Source: Limnohabitans sp. Jir61
GTDB taxonomy: Bacteria > Pseudomonadota > Gammaproteobacteria > Burkholderiales > Burkholderiaceae_C
Direction: 5' to 3'
Length of the DNA stretch: 64,000 bases
NCBI RefSeq assembly: GCF_003063545.1
Contig: NZ_NESD01000002.1
Span: forward strand, 558,001 to 622,000
Position numbers and translations under genes: made by a program. The notes under the pieces are model-generated. The model was given only the letters and a program-made list of their open reading frames with translations, was not told where the DNA came from and did not search any database. Below, piece by piece: positions 1 to 8,807 of the stretch (positions are counted from its first letter, which is position 1; each line of letters begins with the position of its first letter).

Positions 1-351
1 ATTTTGAACCTCACCGGCCTGCGCTTTGATGCCAACCTTGGCATCTTGGAGCACGAGAAGATTGACCCACAGCCCATTCAAGTAGACGCCGAGTTGAACC
101 TTGGCACACAACCCCTGCTGCCGCACGACGATGACATTTGCCACGTACTGGACTACCGCAAGGTGCGCCAAATCATCATCACAGAATGCACGGCCGAGCA
201 CGTCAACCTGCTCGAAACCCTCATTGGCAAACTCGCCCATCGCCTCATGCAACTGCCAGGTGTGTTGGGTGTGCGCGTAAAAATCGCCAAGCTTGAAATT
301 TTTGAAGACTGCGAAGTGGCCATTCGCATGGAAACAGGACAATGGAATTAA
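1..351 (+). CDS. folB: Dihydroneopterin aldolase (5' end cut by window)
   Basis: This is probably the folate-pathway aldolase that converts 7,8-dihydroneopterin to 6-hydroxymethyl-dihydropterin and glycolaldehyde in the cytoplasm. The frame is open from base 1, so the TTG start in the ORF track is unlikely to be real and a few N-terminal residues are missing. FolB-like signs are the GLRFDANLGILEHEK start (the family has its active-site Glu in this LGILEHE-type stretch) and the VRVKIAKLE strand near the C-terminus, where the family has its catalytic Lys. About 116 residues are visible, close to the usual 115-125. It lies 40 nt upstream of ttcA on the same strand and may share a transcript with it. 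Confidence 0.8.
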   Translation: MLNLTGLRFDANLGILEHEKIDPQPIQVDAELNLGTQPLLPHDDDICHVLDYRKVRQIIITECTAEHVNLLETLIGKLAHRLMQLPGVLGVRVKIAKLEIFEDCEVAIRMETGQWN

Positions 352-391
352 TTGCGGGACAGACCTTTAGCTCTGTCCCCAACAAATCAAT

Positions 392-1294
392 ATGACTACT
401 GCAGAAAAAGACCCCAAGCAACTCAAAATCGAGCACGAGAACCACAAGCTCGAAAAACGCCTGTGCCGCCAAGTGGGCCAAGCCATCGTCGACTACAACA
501 TGATCGAAGAAGGCGACAAAATCATGGTGTGCATGTCCGGCGGTAAAGACAGCTACGCCATGCTCGACATTTTGTTGATGATGCAGCAGCGCGCGCCCAT
601 CAGCTTTGAGTTGATTGCGGTCAACCTCGACCAAAAGCAGCCCGGCTTCCCTGCCGATGTGCTGCCCAAGTATTTGGCACAAGTGGGCGTGAAGTTCCGC
701 ATCGAAACGCAAGACACGTATTCCATCGTCAAAGAAAAAATTGCCGAAGGCAAAACCATGTGCAGCCTGTGCTCGCGCTTGCGCCGCGGCATTTTGTACC
801 GCGTGGCGGGCGAGTTGGGGTGCAACAAAATTGCGCTGGGCCACCACCGCGATGACATCTTGCAAACCTTCTTCTTGAACATGTTCTACGGCGGTAAGCT
901 CAAAGCCATGCCTCCCAAACTGGTGAGCGATGGCGGCGACCACATGGTGATTCGCCCCCTCGCCTACGTGGCCGAAAAAGACTTAGAACGCTGGGCCAAA
1001 GTGCGCCAGTTCCCCATCATCCCGTGCACGCTGTGCGGCAGCCAAGACGGCCTGCAACGTCAAGTGGTGGGGGAGATGCTGCGCGAGTGGGAGAAGAAGC
1101 ACCCTGGCCGCATCGAGAACATGTTTGCAGCCATGCAAAACGTCGTGCCTTCACACTTGATGGATCACACCAAGTTTGATTTTAAAAACTTGGTGACCAC
1201 GGGCGTGGCATCAGAGGATGGCGACAAGGCGTTTGACCATGAAGAATTTCCAACGCCCACACTACCCGGAATGCAGGTGGTGCAGCTGAGTTAA
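392..1294 (+). CDS. ttcA: tRNA 2-thiocytidine(32) synthetase TtcA
   Basis: TtcA thiolates cytidine 32 of certain tRNAs, using ATP and an Fe-S cluster. The 300-residue protein has the PP-loop ATP-pyrophosphatase motif SGGKDS at about residues 49-54. It also has the CSLC pair near residue 127 and a further CTLCGSQ cysteine near residue 216, which together are the cluster ligands expected of TtcA. Length and motif order match the family. It follows folB by 40 nt. Its last 4 bases overlap the end of the convergent short-chain dehydrogenase gene, so no separate terminator is visible. Confidence 0.95.
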   Translation: MTTAEKDPKQLKIEHENHKLEKRLCRQVGQAIVDYNMIEEGDKIMVCMSGGKDSYAMLDILLMMQQRAPISFELIAVNLDQKQPGFPADVLPKYLAQVGVKFRIETQDTYSIVKEKIAEGKTMCSLCSRLRRGILYRVAGELGCNKIALGHHRDDILQTFFLNMFYGGKLKAMPPKLVSDGGDHMVIRPLAYVAEKDLERWAKVRQFPIIPCTLCGSQDGLQRQVVGEMLREWEKKHPGRIENMFAAMQNVVPSHLMDHTKFDFKNLVTTGVASEDGDKAFDHEEFPTPTLPGMQVVQLS

Positions 1295-2034
1295 ATATTC
1301 AGCTTGTTAAATACGAACCGTGGCAAGTGCATCACCACCAACATGATGATTTGCCAAATACCGGGCGTGTAAACCACGGGTTTGCCAGCAGCAATGCCTT
1401 TGACAATGTCTTGCGCCACTTGCTCGACCGAGGCCATTTTCTGGCCCTTGGCTTTGAGATCGCTTGTCATGGGGGTGTCGGTGGGGCCTGGCTTGATGAG
1501 CACCACTTTCACGTTCGTGTGCGCCAAGCGGTGCTGCATGCCTTGCGCGTAGCGCGACACCAAGCCTTTGGCTGCGCCATACACATAGTTGGTCTTGCGG
1601 CCACGGTCACCCGCCACCGAGCCAATGATGGCAATCGTGCCGTGGTTAGCTGCCACCATGGGCTTGGCGAATGCTTCGGCAAACAACACGGGTGAAACAC
1701 CATTGACCTGCAATGCAGCATCACACGCCAACACATCGTCTTGGCATGTGGTTTGGTCTGACAGTACGCCGTGGGCAATCAGCACCACATCAATAGGGGC
1801 CCGTGCCACGATGGTGTTGACCGTGTGTTGAATGGCTGATGCATTTACAAAGTCAGCCGTCATGACCTGCACGGTGGACTGTGGGCTACGCACACGCAAG
1901 TCGTCTGCCACTCGGTTGGTGCGCGCTTCGTCGCGGCCCACGAGGGTAAGACGAACGGGGGCAGCTTGCGCCCACAAGCGGGCGCAATGTTCGGCCATGG
2001 CCGAGGTTGCGCCAATGATGACGATGTGTTGCAT
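1291..2034 (-). CDS. SDR-family reductase, DprE2-like (polyprenyl-phospho-2-ketopentose reductase)
   Basis: This is a 247-residue short-chain dehydrogenase. It has the nucleotide-binding GATSAMAE turn at residues 8-15 and a catalytic Ser139/Tyr152/Lys156 set (IGSVAG, YGAAK). The C-terminal segment [11 protein letters not shown] is hydrophobic and may be membrane-associated. In mycobacteria the paralogous DprE2 reduces decaprenylphospho-2-keto-erythro-pentofuranose to the arabinose form. The start of this gene is 2 nt past the stop of a DprE1-like oxidase, which is the same pairing. It is the last gene of a four-gene minus-strand operon. The assignment to this branch of SDRs rests mainly on that context. 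Substrate and lipid carrier are not shown by the sequence. Confidence 0.8.
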   Translation of the reverse strand: MQHIVIIGATSAMAEHCARLWAQAAPVRLTLVGRDEARTNRVADDLRVRSPQSTVQVMTADFVNASAIQHTVNTIVARAPIDVVLIAHGVLSDQTTCQDDVLACDAALQVNGVSPVLFAEAFAKPMVAANHGTIAIIGSVAGDRGRKTNYVYGAAKGLVSRYAQGMQHRLAHTNVKVVLIKPGPTDTPMTSDLKAKGQKMASVEQVAQDIVKGIAAGKPVVYTPGIWQIIMLVVMHLPRFVFNKLNI

Positions 2035-2036
2035 TC

Positions 2037-3377
2037 TTAAAACTCCATCAAACGGCGCGACATGGCAGAGCTGATGCCCGCATCACGGTACGCCGTAAAT
2101 TCAGACAAGCGCGGATAACCGGCTTCAAACAAGTCGCGCGACATTCGCGCGTCTTTGGCCATGTACAAACGGCCTTTGGCTTCGCGCACGATGGCATCGA
2201 GTTGCTCAAACAGCTTGAGCGTGCGTTCGCCACGGTTGGGGAAATCCAAAGCCAGCGTCACACCCGGTTGCGGGAAGCTGAGCATGCCTTTGGCTTCGCG
2301 GTTGCCAAATGTTTTGAGCACCGCAAGGAACGACCCCTCACCCGATGCGGCGATGGCGTCGAGCATGGCTTGCACGGCGGGCTGCCCCGCTTCACGCGGA
2401 ACCACACTTTGGTATTGGTAAAACCCGCGAGGGCCGTAGATGCGGTTCCAGTGCTGCAAGTTATCCAATGGGTACGAGAAGGGCTCATAGTGCGCCACAT
2501 CAAAACCACGCTTCATTTTTTGTAGCTGGTAGTAGGCCATGTTGAATGGCTTGAGCGATAAGTCATTCACCAGCGAAATCGGTGGCACAAACGGCATGCT
2601 CAAAGGCTGGCTTTGCATCTTGCGCTGCTGCGCAGCCAATGCTTGGCGAAGAGAAGGCTTTGCAGCGGCTTCTTGAGCCGTCATGTGGTTAGCGCGCATG
2701 AAAATGCCACGCGCTGTCTTGCCAGCCAAGCAATCGATCCACGACACGGTGTGCTCCCAATCGTGCTCGGAGGCATCGGCCAGTTCAAAAAACTCTGACA
2801 GCCCTTGGTAAGGCAATGTTTCGGTGCGTAGCCAAGGGCTGCCCACACGACGCAGTTGCAACTCGGCTGTAACGATCACGCCGGTCAACCCCATGCCGCC
2901 TAACGTGGCGCTGAACAGATCTGGCGTGTTAGCCCAATCCAGCCTTAACACTTCACCTGTGGTGCGTGCCAAAGACACACCCAACATATGGTCGCCAAAC
3001 GATCCAACTGCGTGGTGATTTTTGCCATGAACATCGTTGGCAATCGCACCACCTACGGTGATGAGTTGAGTACCAGGGGTAACCGGCAGCATCCAACCGC
3101 GAGGTACAAATAAGCGCTGAATGTCGCGTAGCAACACGCCCGCTTCACACACCAAACGGCCTGTGGCCTCATCAAAAGCGATGAGCTTGTTCAATCCCGA
3201 GGTTTGCCACAAGTTGCCTTTGGGATTGAGGCACACATCACCGTAACTGCGACCATTGCCAAAAGCCAAGCCGGATTGGTGTGCAGCAAAAACAGGGGCC
3301 ACATGCGTGCGGTCCGTCAACACCTGCACCTCGTGCAAGTCATTCGACAAACGTCCCCAAGCACTCACGGGTTTCAT
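2037..3377 (-). CDS. FAD-linked oxidase, DprE1-like (polyprenyl-phosphoribose 2'-oxidase)
   Basis: This 446-residue flavoprotein has an N-terminal PCMH-type FAD-binding domain and a C-terminal oxidase domain. NGRSYGD at residues 41-47 and HGKNHH at 117-122, followed by GSFGD, are the FAD-contact segments seen in DprE1. DprE1 oxidises the 2'-OH of decaprenylphosphoryl-ribose, and the neighbouring DprE2-like reductase completes the epimerisation to arabinose. The start codon overlaps the gtrA-like stop by 4 nt, implying translational coupling. Family assignment is good; that the product is an arabinofuranosyl lipid is inferred from the four-gene set. Confidence 0.85.
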   Translation of the reverse strand: MKPVSAWGRLSNDLHEVQVLTDRTHVAPVFAAHQSGLAFGNGRSYGDVCLNPKGNLWQTSGLNKLIAFDEATGRLVCEAGVLLRDIQRLFVPRGWMLPVTPGTQLITVGGAIANDVHGKNHHAVGSFGDHMLGVSLARTTGEVLRLDWANTPDLFSATLGGMGLTGVIVTAELQLRRVGSPWLRTETLPYQGLSEFFELADASEHDWEHTVSWIDCLAGKTARGIFMRANHMTAQEAAAKPSLRQALAAQQRKMQSQPLSMPFVPPISLVNDLSLKPFNMAYYQLQKMKRGFDVAHYEPFSYPLDNLQHWNRIYGPRGFYQYQSVVPREAGQPAVQAMLDAIAASGEGSFLAVLKTFGNREAKGMLSFPQPGVTLALDFPNRGERTLKLFEQLDAIVREAKGRLYMAKDARMSRDLFEAGYPRLSEFTAYRDAGISSAMSRRLMEF

Positions 3378-3787
3378 GACTGCTCCTGCTTGAAGACAAA
3401 ACGTTTGTCGAGGTGGTATTTGATGAACGAACCCAAAGTCAAACCAATAGCGCCACCCAAGTAGCGCATGGCATCTGTGCCAAAGAAATGGTGAAACCCA
3501 AACTCAACACCCCAAAAAATAGCCGTGGTGAATACGCCCATGAAACCATAGAGGATGAACAAACGCGTGTCGTGGCCTAGGTTGTCGGCCTTGAAATCAA
3601 ACACGTGTTTTTTTTCCAACACGTACTTGATGGGAAACCCCATCGCTGTGCCCGCCAACACCGACAGCTCAACGGCATAAGCACCGCTGTAGATCCACAT
3701 CGACAGAGCTTGCGTCGCAATGTTTGCCACCGTCGCAAAGGCAGACACCAGCGCATAAACAAGCGCAATGCGAGCGGCCGTCTTCAT
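3374..3787 (-). CDS. GtrA-family small membrane protein
   Basis: This 137-residue protein has four hydrophobic segments, roughly residues 5-25, 35-55, 75-95 and 105-125, and a basic C-terminus, as is usual for GtrA/DPMS-accessory proteins. GtrA members help move polyprenyl-phosphate sugars across the inner membrane or act as glycosyltransferase accessory subunits. In mycobacteria a GtrA-type protein (Rv3789) sits beside dprE1. Here the gene overlaps both neighbours by 4 nt, so it is built into the arabinose-lipid operon. A flipping or scaffolding role for the lipid-linked pentose is likely but inferred. Confidence 0.85.
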   Translation of the reverse strand: MKTAARIALVYALVSAFATVANIATQALSMWIYSGAYAVELSVLAGTAMGFPIKYVLEKKHVFDFKADNLGHDTRLFILYGFMGVFTTAIFWGVEFGFHHFFGTDAMRYLGGAIGLTLGSFIKYHLDKRFVFKQEQS

Positions 3788-5235
3788 GACAGCACGCGAG
3801 CCAAAGCAAGCACAGCCAACATGAAGACGCCCACGCCCCAGCTGATTTTGTCTTTCAAGGCAAACACAATCGGGTCGTCATGCATACGGCCGCGATGGGC
3901 AATGAGCCACGCGCGTGAAATCCAAAACAACATCACAGGACATGCCAGCCAAATGAGTTGCGGTGTGGCATACAAATGAGCGGCCTGTCCGTCTTGGATA
4001 TACAGCGCCAACACCAAAACAGCGATAAACCCAGAACTACCACCTAGGCTTGACACCAGCTCTAAATCATCGGGTTCGTAACCTCGGCCACGCAGCGCCC
4101 CCGTCTTACCAGCATCTCGTGCGACTTTAAGCTCGCTGTAACGCTTGATCAAAGCCAAGCTCAAGAAGATAAACATGGAAAACAACAACAACCAAAACGA
4201 CACCGCCACATCAATGGCTGCAGCGCCCGCAATGATGCGCAAGGTGTAAAGCGCAGCAAGCGTGAGCACATCCACCACAGCCAACTGTTTGAGATGTAAC
4301 GAATAAGCCACCGTCAACACGAAGTAAATGCCAAGGCTTGCCGTAAACAACAGCGGCATGATTAACAACGACAGCGCAACAGCCACCAGCAATAACGCCG
4401 GCCATGTCGCCCAGCCTGCGATCAAACTCAACGCACCCGACGCAAAAGGACGATTGCGCTTACGCGCATGGTGGCGATCGTCTTGTACGTCCACCAAATC
4501 ATTCAACAAATACACACTGGATGCCGTGAGGCTAAAAATCACAAACGCCATCCATGCCAACACGTCGCGCTGTACATCTGCATATTGATGTGCGGCCATT
4601 AGCGGCACAAACACCAGCAGGTTTTTCATCCATTGGTGCAAGCGCATCGCTTTGAGCACAGCGACAAGCTTTGAAGGCATATGGGTATTGAACACTTGCC
4701 CCACATTGCCCTGCGCCTGTGCGCGACTCAGCAGCGATGCAGGCGCGTCCACCACGTGAGCGGTGTGTGCTTTGGCCCAGACCCGCATATCAGGCCAATC
4801 GTTGCCCACGTAATCGAAACCCCCTTCACCAAAACGCTCTGTCAAAGCTTGAGCTTTGGCGGTTGACTTGAGGTTCGTTGCGCCCTCGGTGGCCAGCACC
4901 TCGTCGAATAATTGCAGGTGTTGCGCCACTTGCTCAGCCAATACGCGATGGCTAGCTGTCGCCAGCACCAAGCGGCGACCACTGCGTTTTTCTGCGCGCA
5001 ACCAATCTAACAAGTCGGCGTTGTAAGGGAGCGCAGAAACGTCCATCTGCACACGTTGAGCCAGCTCGGTTTTCAAAACTGCTTTGCCGCGTAAAAGCCA
5101 CAGCAAAGGTTTAAAAAACTGAAACGGGTGTTGAATCAAAAACTGGCTTGCACTCTCCACCAACATGTCGGTGCGGATGAGCGTGCCATCGAGATCTACA
5201 ACGAGCGGATGGATATTTATTTTGGAACTAACCAT
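3784..5235 (-). CDS. HAD phosphatase fused to UbiA-type phosphoribosyl-polyprenol synthase
   Basis: This 483-residue protein has two domains. Residues 1-185 form a HAD hydrolase: DLDGT at 14-18 carries the nucleophile and acid, and GNDWPD at 144-149 is the late acidic motif. Residues 190-483 form a multi-pass UbiA prenyltransferase with the Mg-prenyl-diphosphate motif NDLVDVQDD at 245-253, followed by RNRPFASG. The UbiA half resembles decaprenyl-phosphate 5-phosphoribosyltransferase, which joins PRPP to a polyprenyl phosphate. The HAD half could remove the 5-phosphate, a step done by a separate phosphatase in mycobacteria. It is the first gene of the operon. No strong ribosome-binding site is visible before the ATG. 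Confidence 0.85.
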   Translation of the reverse strand: MVSSKINIHPLVVDLDGTLIRTDMLVESASQFLIQHPFQFFKPLLWLLRGKAVLKTELAQRVQMDVSALPYNADLLDWLRAEKRSGRRLVLATASHRVLAEQVAQHLQLFDEVLATEGATNLKSTAKAQALTERFGEGGFDYVGNDWPDMRVWAKAHTAHVVDAPASLLSRAQAQGNVGQVFNTHMPSKLVAVLKAMRLHQWMKNLLVFVPLMAAHQYADVQRDVLAWMAFVIFSLTASSVYLLNDLVDVQDDRHHARKRNRPFASGALSLIAGWATWPALLLVAVALSLLIMPLLFTASLGIYFVLTVAYSLHLKQLAVVDVLTLAALYTLRIIAGAAAIDVAVSFWLLLFSMFIFLSLALIKRYSELKVARDAGKTGALRGRGYEPDDLELVSSLGGSSGFIAVLVLALYIQDGQAAHLYATPQLIWLACPVMLFWISRAWLIAHRGRMHDDPIVFALKDKISWGVGVFMLAVLALARVLS

Positions 5236-5265
5236 CCGCTCATTATCGCGGCTACAGATAAGCCC

Positions 5266-6129
5266 TTAAAGCTTAAAAGCCACAACCTTCTGATGCTGCT
5301 CACCCAAGCCTTCAATGCCCAGTGACATCGTGTCACCGCGCTTCAGATACACAGGTGCAGGTTTGCCATTTTTCTTCACGCCCATGCCCACGCCTGGAGG
5401 GGTACCAGTCGTGATCACGTCACCTGGCAGCAAGGTCATGAACTGGCTCACATAGCTCACCAATTTGGCGACGCCAAAAATCATGGTCTTGGTGCTGCCA
5501 TCTTGCATGCGCACGCCGTTATGGTCGAGCCACATGTGTAGCTTTTGTGGGTTAGGCACTTCGTCGCGCGTGACCAGCCAAGGGCCAATGGGGCCGAAGG
5601 TGTCGCAACCCTTGCCCTTATCCCATGTGCCGCCGCGCTCGAGTTGGTATTCGCGTTCGCTCACGTCGTTGATCAAGCAGTAACCAGCCACGTGATTCAC
5701 CGCATCTTTTTGGGACACGTAACGGGCCTCTGTACCAATGACGATGCCGAGCTCGACTTCCCAATCGGTTTTGACTGAACCTTTGGGCAACATCACGTCG
5801 TCGTTAGGACCCTGGATACAACTGGTCGCTTTGGTGAACACGATAGGTTCTTTGGGAATGGGCATGCCCGACTCCGCCGCGTGATCGGCATAGTTCAAAC
5901 CAATGGCAATGAACTTGCCCACATGACTTATGGGGCAACCCATACGCGGCTTCCCTTTGACCAAAGGCAACTTGTCTGCTTTGAGTTTTGACAACTTGGC
6001 CAGCGCTTTGTCGCCGAGCTGATCGGGGGTGACGTCTTTGATGACCTTGCTCAAGTCACGCAGCTTGCCTTCTGCATCAATCAGACCCGGTTTTTCTTTG
6101 CCAGGATTGCCGTAACGAACCAATTTCAT
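5266..6129 (-). CDS. Fumarylacetoacetate hydrolase family protein
   Basis: This 287-residue protein has the FAH fold used by acylpyruvate hydrolases, 2-oxo-hept-3-ene-dioate isomerases/hydratases and ureidoglycolate lyase-like enzymes. Visible landmarks are GLNYADHAAE, the FTKATSCIQGP stretch, the metal-site strand DWEVELGIVIG and the C-terminal TTGTPPGVGMG loop. The exact substrate cannot be read from the sequence. It ends about 30 nt from the start of the HAD-UbiA gene on the same strand and could be read into that operon. The divergent Ldh-type gene lies 72 nt away, so the two probably share a promoter region. Confidence 0.85.
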   Translation of the reverse strand: MKLVRYGNPGKEKPGLIDAEGKLRDLSKVIKDVTPDQLGDKALAKLSKLKADKLPLVKGKPRMGCPISHVGKFIAIGLNYADHAAESGMPIPKEPIVFTKATSCIQGPNDDVMLPKGSVKTDWEVELGIVIGTEARYVSQKDAVNHVAGYCLINDVSEREYQLERGGTWDKGKGCDTFGPIGPWLVTRDEVPNPQKLHMWLDHNGVRMQDGSTKTMIFGVAKLVSYVSQFMTLLPGDVITTGTPPGVGMGVKKNGKPAPVYLKRGDTMSLGIEGLGEQHQKVVAFKL

Positions 6130-6201
6130 GGGTTGCCTTTCAGGTGAATGTTGTTCTATTATGGTATGACGATTGCCAATTAACCCCCCGTAAAGTCCCT
6201 G

Positions 6202-7269
6202 ATGTCACACACCTTTAACGACCAAGAGCTCACCCAGCACATCACCCAACTTTTTTTAGCTGCTGGTTGTCACGAAGCAGAAGCGAGCGAAGTCGCCAGC
6301 AATTTGGTGATGGCCAACTTAAGCGGGCATGACTCTCATGGCGTTGGCATGGCCCCGCGATACATCGATGCCGTGCTTGAGAAAAACCTGATTCCCAACA
6401 GCAAAGTGGCTGTGCGCGTGGACAGTGGCATGTTGCTGGGCTTAGACGGACAACGCGGCTTTGGGCAAACCGTGGGCGTGCAGGCCATGGACCTTGCGTT
6501 TGAACGTGTCGCTCAACACGGCGCTTGCATCATGTCGTTGGCGCATGCGCATCACCTTGGACGCATCGGCCATTTCGCCGAGATGGCGGTGGCGCGAGGT
6601 TGGGTATCGCTTCAGTTTGTCAACGTAATGGCAGCACCAGCTGTGGCGCCTTGGCATGGCGGGGACGGACGCTTTGGTACAAACCCCTGCTGCATTGGCA
6701 TTCCTGTGGGTTTAGGTGACAACGCACAAGAGCCCTTTGTGCTCGACTTTGCCACCAGCCGCGTCGCGCAAGGCAAGATGCGCGTGGCCTACAACGAAGG
6801 CAAAACGGTGGCCAGCGGCACCTTGATCGACGAACATGGCCAGCCCACCAACAACCCAGGCGTTGTGGTGGTGCCGCAAAGCAATGGCAAGTTTGGTGCA
6901 CTCATGCCGTTTGGTGAACACAAAGGCTTTGGCCTTGCCGTGGCGTGCGAACTTCTGGGCGGCGCACTCAGCGGTGGGGGCAGTTGGCATGGTGCGGCAG
7001 ACGGCAAACGCGCTGTTTACAACGGCATGCTCAGCATCATCATCGATCCAAAAGCATTGGGCACACAGATGAGCTTTGCACAAGAAACCCTAGCCTTCAT
7101 TGAGTGGCTACGCCAAAGCCCCGCTATCCAAGGCAGCGACGGTGTGCAGCTCGCTGGTGAACCAGAACGCGCTGCTCGACTAGCGCGCAAAAAAAATGGC
7201 ATCGTGGTCGACGATGCCACTTGGCAAGAAATCCAAAATGCCGGCTCGAAAGTAGGCCTGAGCCTTTAA
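6202..7269 (+). CDS. Ldh family (type-2 malate/lactate dehydrogenase) oxidoreductase
   Basis: This is a 355-residue NAD(P)-dependent 2-hydroxyacid dehydrogenase of the malate/L-lactate/ureidoglycolate/sulfolactate family, which has its own fold and is unrelated to the Rossmann lactate dehydrogenases. The family segments GHDSHGVGMAPRY (with the catalytic His region), GTNPCCIGIP, LDFATS and GEHKGFGLA are present in order. It is divergent from the FAH-family gene, suggesting a shared catabolic role for a 2-oxo or 2-hydroxy acid. Its stop overlaps the end of convergent slmA by 4 nt. Substrate is undetermined. Confidence 0.85.
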   Translation: MSHTFNDQELTQHITQLFLAAGCHEAEASEVASNLVMANLSGHDSHGVGMAPRYIDAVLEKNLIPNSKVAVRVDSGMLLGLDGQRGFGQTVGVQAMDLAFERVAQHGACIMSLAHAHHLGRIGHFAEMAVARGWVSLQFVNVMAAPAVAPWHGGDGRFGTNPCCIGIPVGLGDNAQEPFVLDFATSRVAQGKMRVAYNEGKTVASGTLIDEHGQPTNNPGVVVVPQSNGKFGALMPFGEHKGFGLAVACELLGGALSGGGSWHGAADGKRAVYNGMLSIIIDPKALGTQMSFAQETLAFIEWLRQSPAIQGSDGVQLAGEPERAARLARKKNGIVVDDATWQEIQNAGSKVGLSL

Positions 7270-7883
7270 ATCAACAAGGCCAATGAAGCATCTAAGTGGT
7301 CGAGTGGCGACCTCTTAAATCCAGATCTCGCAAAGCGCTGCAACTGCCCCAAAGAAAACGCTACCAATGCCGCCGCACGCACGTGCGCGTCAGCCGTGGG
7401 CGTAGCTGATTTATTGGCCTCAGCCGCTGCGCGCAGCACTTGGCGCAAGGCCGATTCGATGCGTTCAAACAATTGATTCATGCGTTGGTGCAAACGCTCG
7501 TTTTCAAACACCAAGGCGTCGCCCACCATCACGCGGGTCATGCCTGGATTTTTCTCGCCGAACTGCAACAACACCGTCACCATGCGCGCGGCTTTTTGTG
7601 CGCCGTCGCCTTCGCGCTCGGCAATTTGGTTGATCAGACTGAACAGGCTGTGCTCGATGAAATCAATCAAGCCTTCAAACATCTGCGCCTTGCTGGCGAA
7701 GTGGCGGTACAGCGCCGCTTCGCTCACATCCAGCTTGGCAGCCAAAAGCGCCGTGGTGATGCGCTCGGTGCCTGGCTGCTCCAGCATGCCCGCCAGCGTT
7801 TGCAAAATTTGCTCACGCCGTTGGCCCGGCTTCATCCGTTGACGTTTGGGAGTGGCTTCGTCGGGCAAGGCGTTGTCGGACAT
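7266..7883 (-). CDS. slmA: TetR-fold nucleoid occlusion factor SlmA
   Basis: This 205-residue protein has an N-terminal helix-turn-helix (about residues 20-70: RREQILQTLAGML, LDVSEAALYRHFASKAQM) and a C-terminal dimerisation domain. In E. coli, SlmA binds chromosomal sites and blocks FtsZ ring assembly over the nucleoid. The HTH sequence, the FEGLIDFIEHSLF segment and the position just downstream of argB match the betaproteobacterial SlmA arrangement. It is 15 nt downstream of the argB stop and so likely cotranscribed. A general TetR regulator is the less likely alternative. Confidence 0.85.
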   Translation of the reverse strand: MSDNALPDEATPKRQRMKPGQRREQILQTLAGMLEQPGTERITTALLAAKLDVSEAALYRHFASKAQMFEGLIDFIEHSLFSLINQIAEREGDGAQKAARMVTVLLQFGEKNPGMTRVMVGDALVFENERLHQRMNQLFERIESALRQVLRAAAEANKSATPTADAHVRAAALVAFSLGQLQRFARSGFKRSPLDHLDASLALLI

Positions 7884-7898
7884 GGCTTAGCGGTGAAG

Positions 7899-8771
7899 TT
7901 AGTGCGACCTAATCATGGTGCCAAAGGCTTGTTCGGTCAAGACCTCTAGCAACATGGCGTGGGGCACGCGGCCATCGATGATGTGCACGGCTTTCACGCC
8001 GCTGTTGGCAGCGTCCAAAGCGCCAGCAATCTTAGGAATCATGCCGCCGCTGATCGTGCCATCGGCAATCAGCTCGTCAATGCGACGCGGTGTCAGCTCG
8101 GTCATCAGCTCGCCTTGTTTGTCGAGCACGCCACGGATGTTGGTAAGCATCAACAGCTTTTCAGCGCTGAGCACAGTGGCCAGCTTGGCAGCCACCACGT
8201 CGGCGTTGATGTTGTAGCTCTCATTACCTTCGCCAAAACCAATCGGGCTCACCACAGGGATAAAGGCATCGGCTTGCAAAGCTTTCACCACGCTGGGATC
8301 GATGCTGACGATGTCGCCCACTTGGCCCACGTCGTAGGTTTTGCTAGGGTCTTTGCTGTCGTGCACGGTCAGCTTCTTGGCGCGAATCATCGCGCCATCG
8401 CGTCCGGTCAAGCCCACGGCTTTGCCACCAGCTTGGTTAATGAGGCCAACGATGTCTTGCTGCACTTCGCCGCCCAACACCCACTCCACCACTTCCATGG
8501 TTTCGGCGTCGGTCACGCGCATGCCTTCGATGAACTCGCCCTTTTTCCCTAAGCGTTGCAGCAAACCTTCAATTTGTGGGCCGCCGCCGTGAACCACCAC
8601 AGGGTTCATGCCCACGAGCTTGAGCAACACCACATCTTCGGCAAATGCTTTTTGCAAAGCAGGGTCGGTCATGGCGTTACCGCCGTATTTGATGACCAAG
8701 GTTTTGCCATGGAACTTGCGGATATAGGGCAGCGCCTGGGCCAAGATGTCTGCGGGAGAAAAATCGCTCAT
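7899..8771 (-). CDS. argB: Acetylglutamate kinase
   Basis: ArgB phosphorylates N-acetyl-L-glutamate, the second step of arginine synthesis, in the cytoplasm. The protein shows the amino-acid kinase motifs [15 protein letters not shown] and [10 protein letters not shown]. The ORF track starts 10 residues earlier, but I prefer the ATG at 8771 (MSDFSP), because GGAG lies about 10 nt before it and this gives 290 residues, close to the family norm. It is transcribed with slmA and lies 36 nt downstream of the NYN-domain gene. Confidence 0.93.
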   Translation of the reverse strand: MSDFSPADILAQALPYIRKFHGKTLVIKYGGNAMTDPALQKAFAEDVVLLKLVGMNPVVVHGGGPQIEGLLQRLGKKGEFIEGMRVTDAETMEVVEWVLGGEVQQDIVGLINQAGGKAVGLTGRDGAMIRAKKLTVHDSKDPSKTYDVGQVGDIVSIDPSVVKALQADAFIPVVSPIGFGEGNESYNINADVVAAKLATVLSAEKLLMLTNIRGVLDKQGELMTELTPRRIDELIADGTISGGMIPKIAGALDAANSGVKAVHIIDGRVPHAMLLEVLTEQAFGTMIRSH

Positions 8772-8807
8772 GGTGTGTAACTCCGTGATGGGTTTCGTCA
8801 ACGTGGT

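Noticed and set aside
245-943. 232-codon minus-strand ORF over folB/ttcA
   Set aside because: It is antisense to two clear genes and has a composition typical of a shadow frame.
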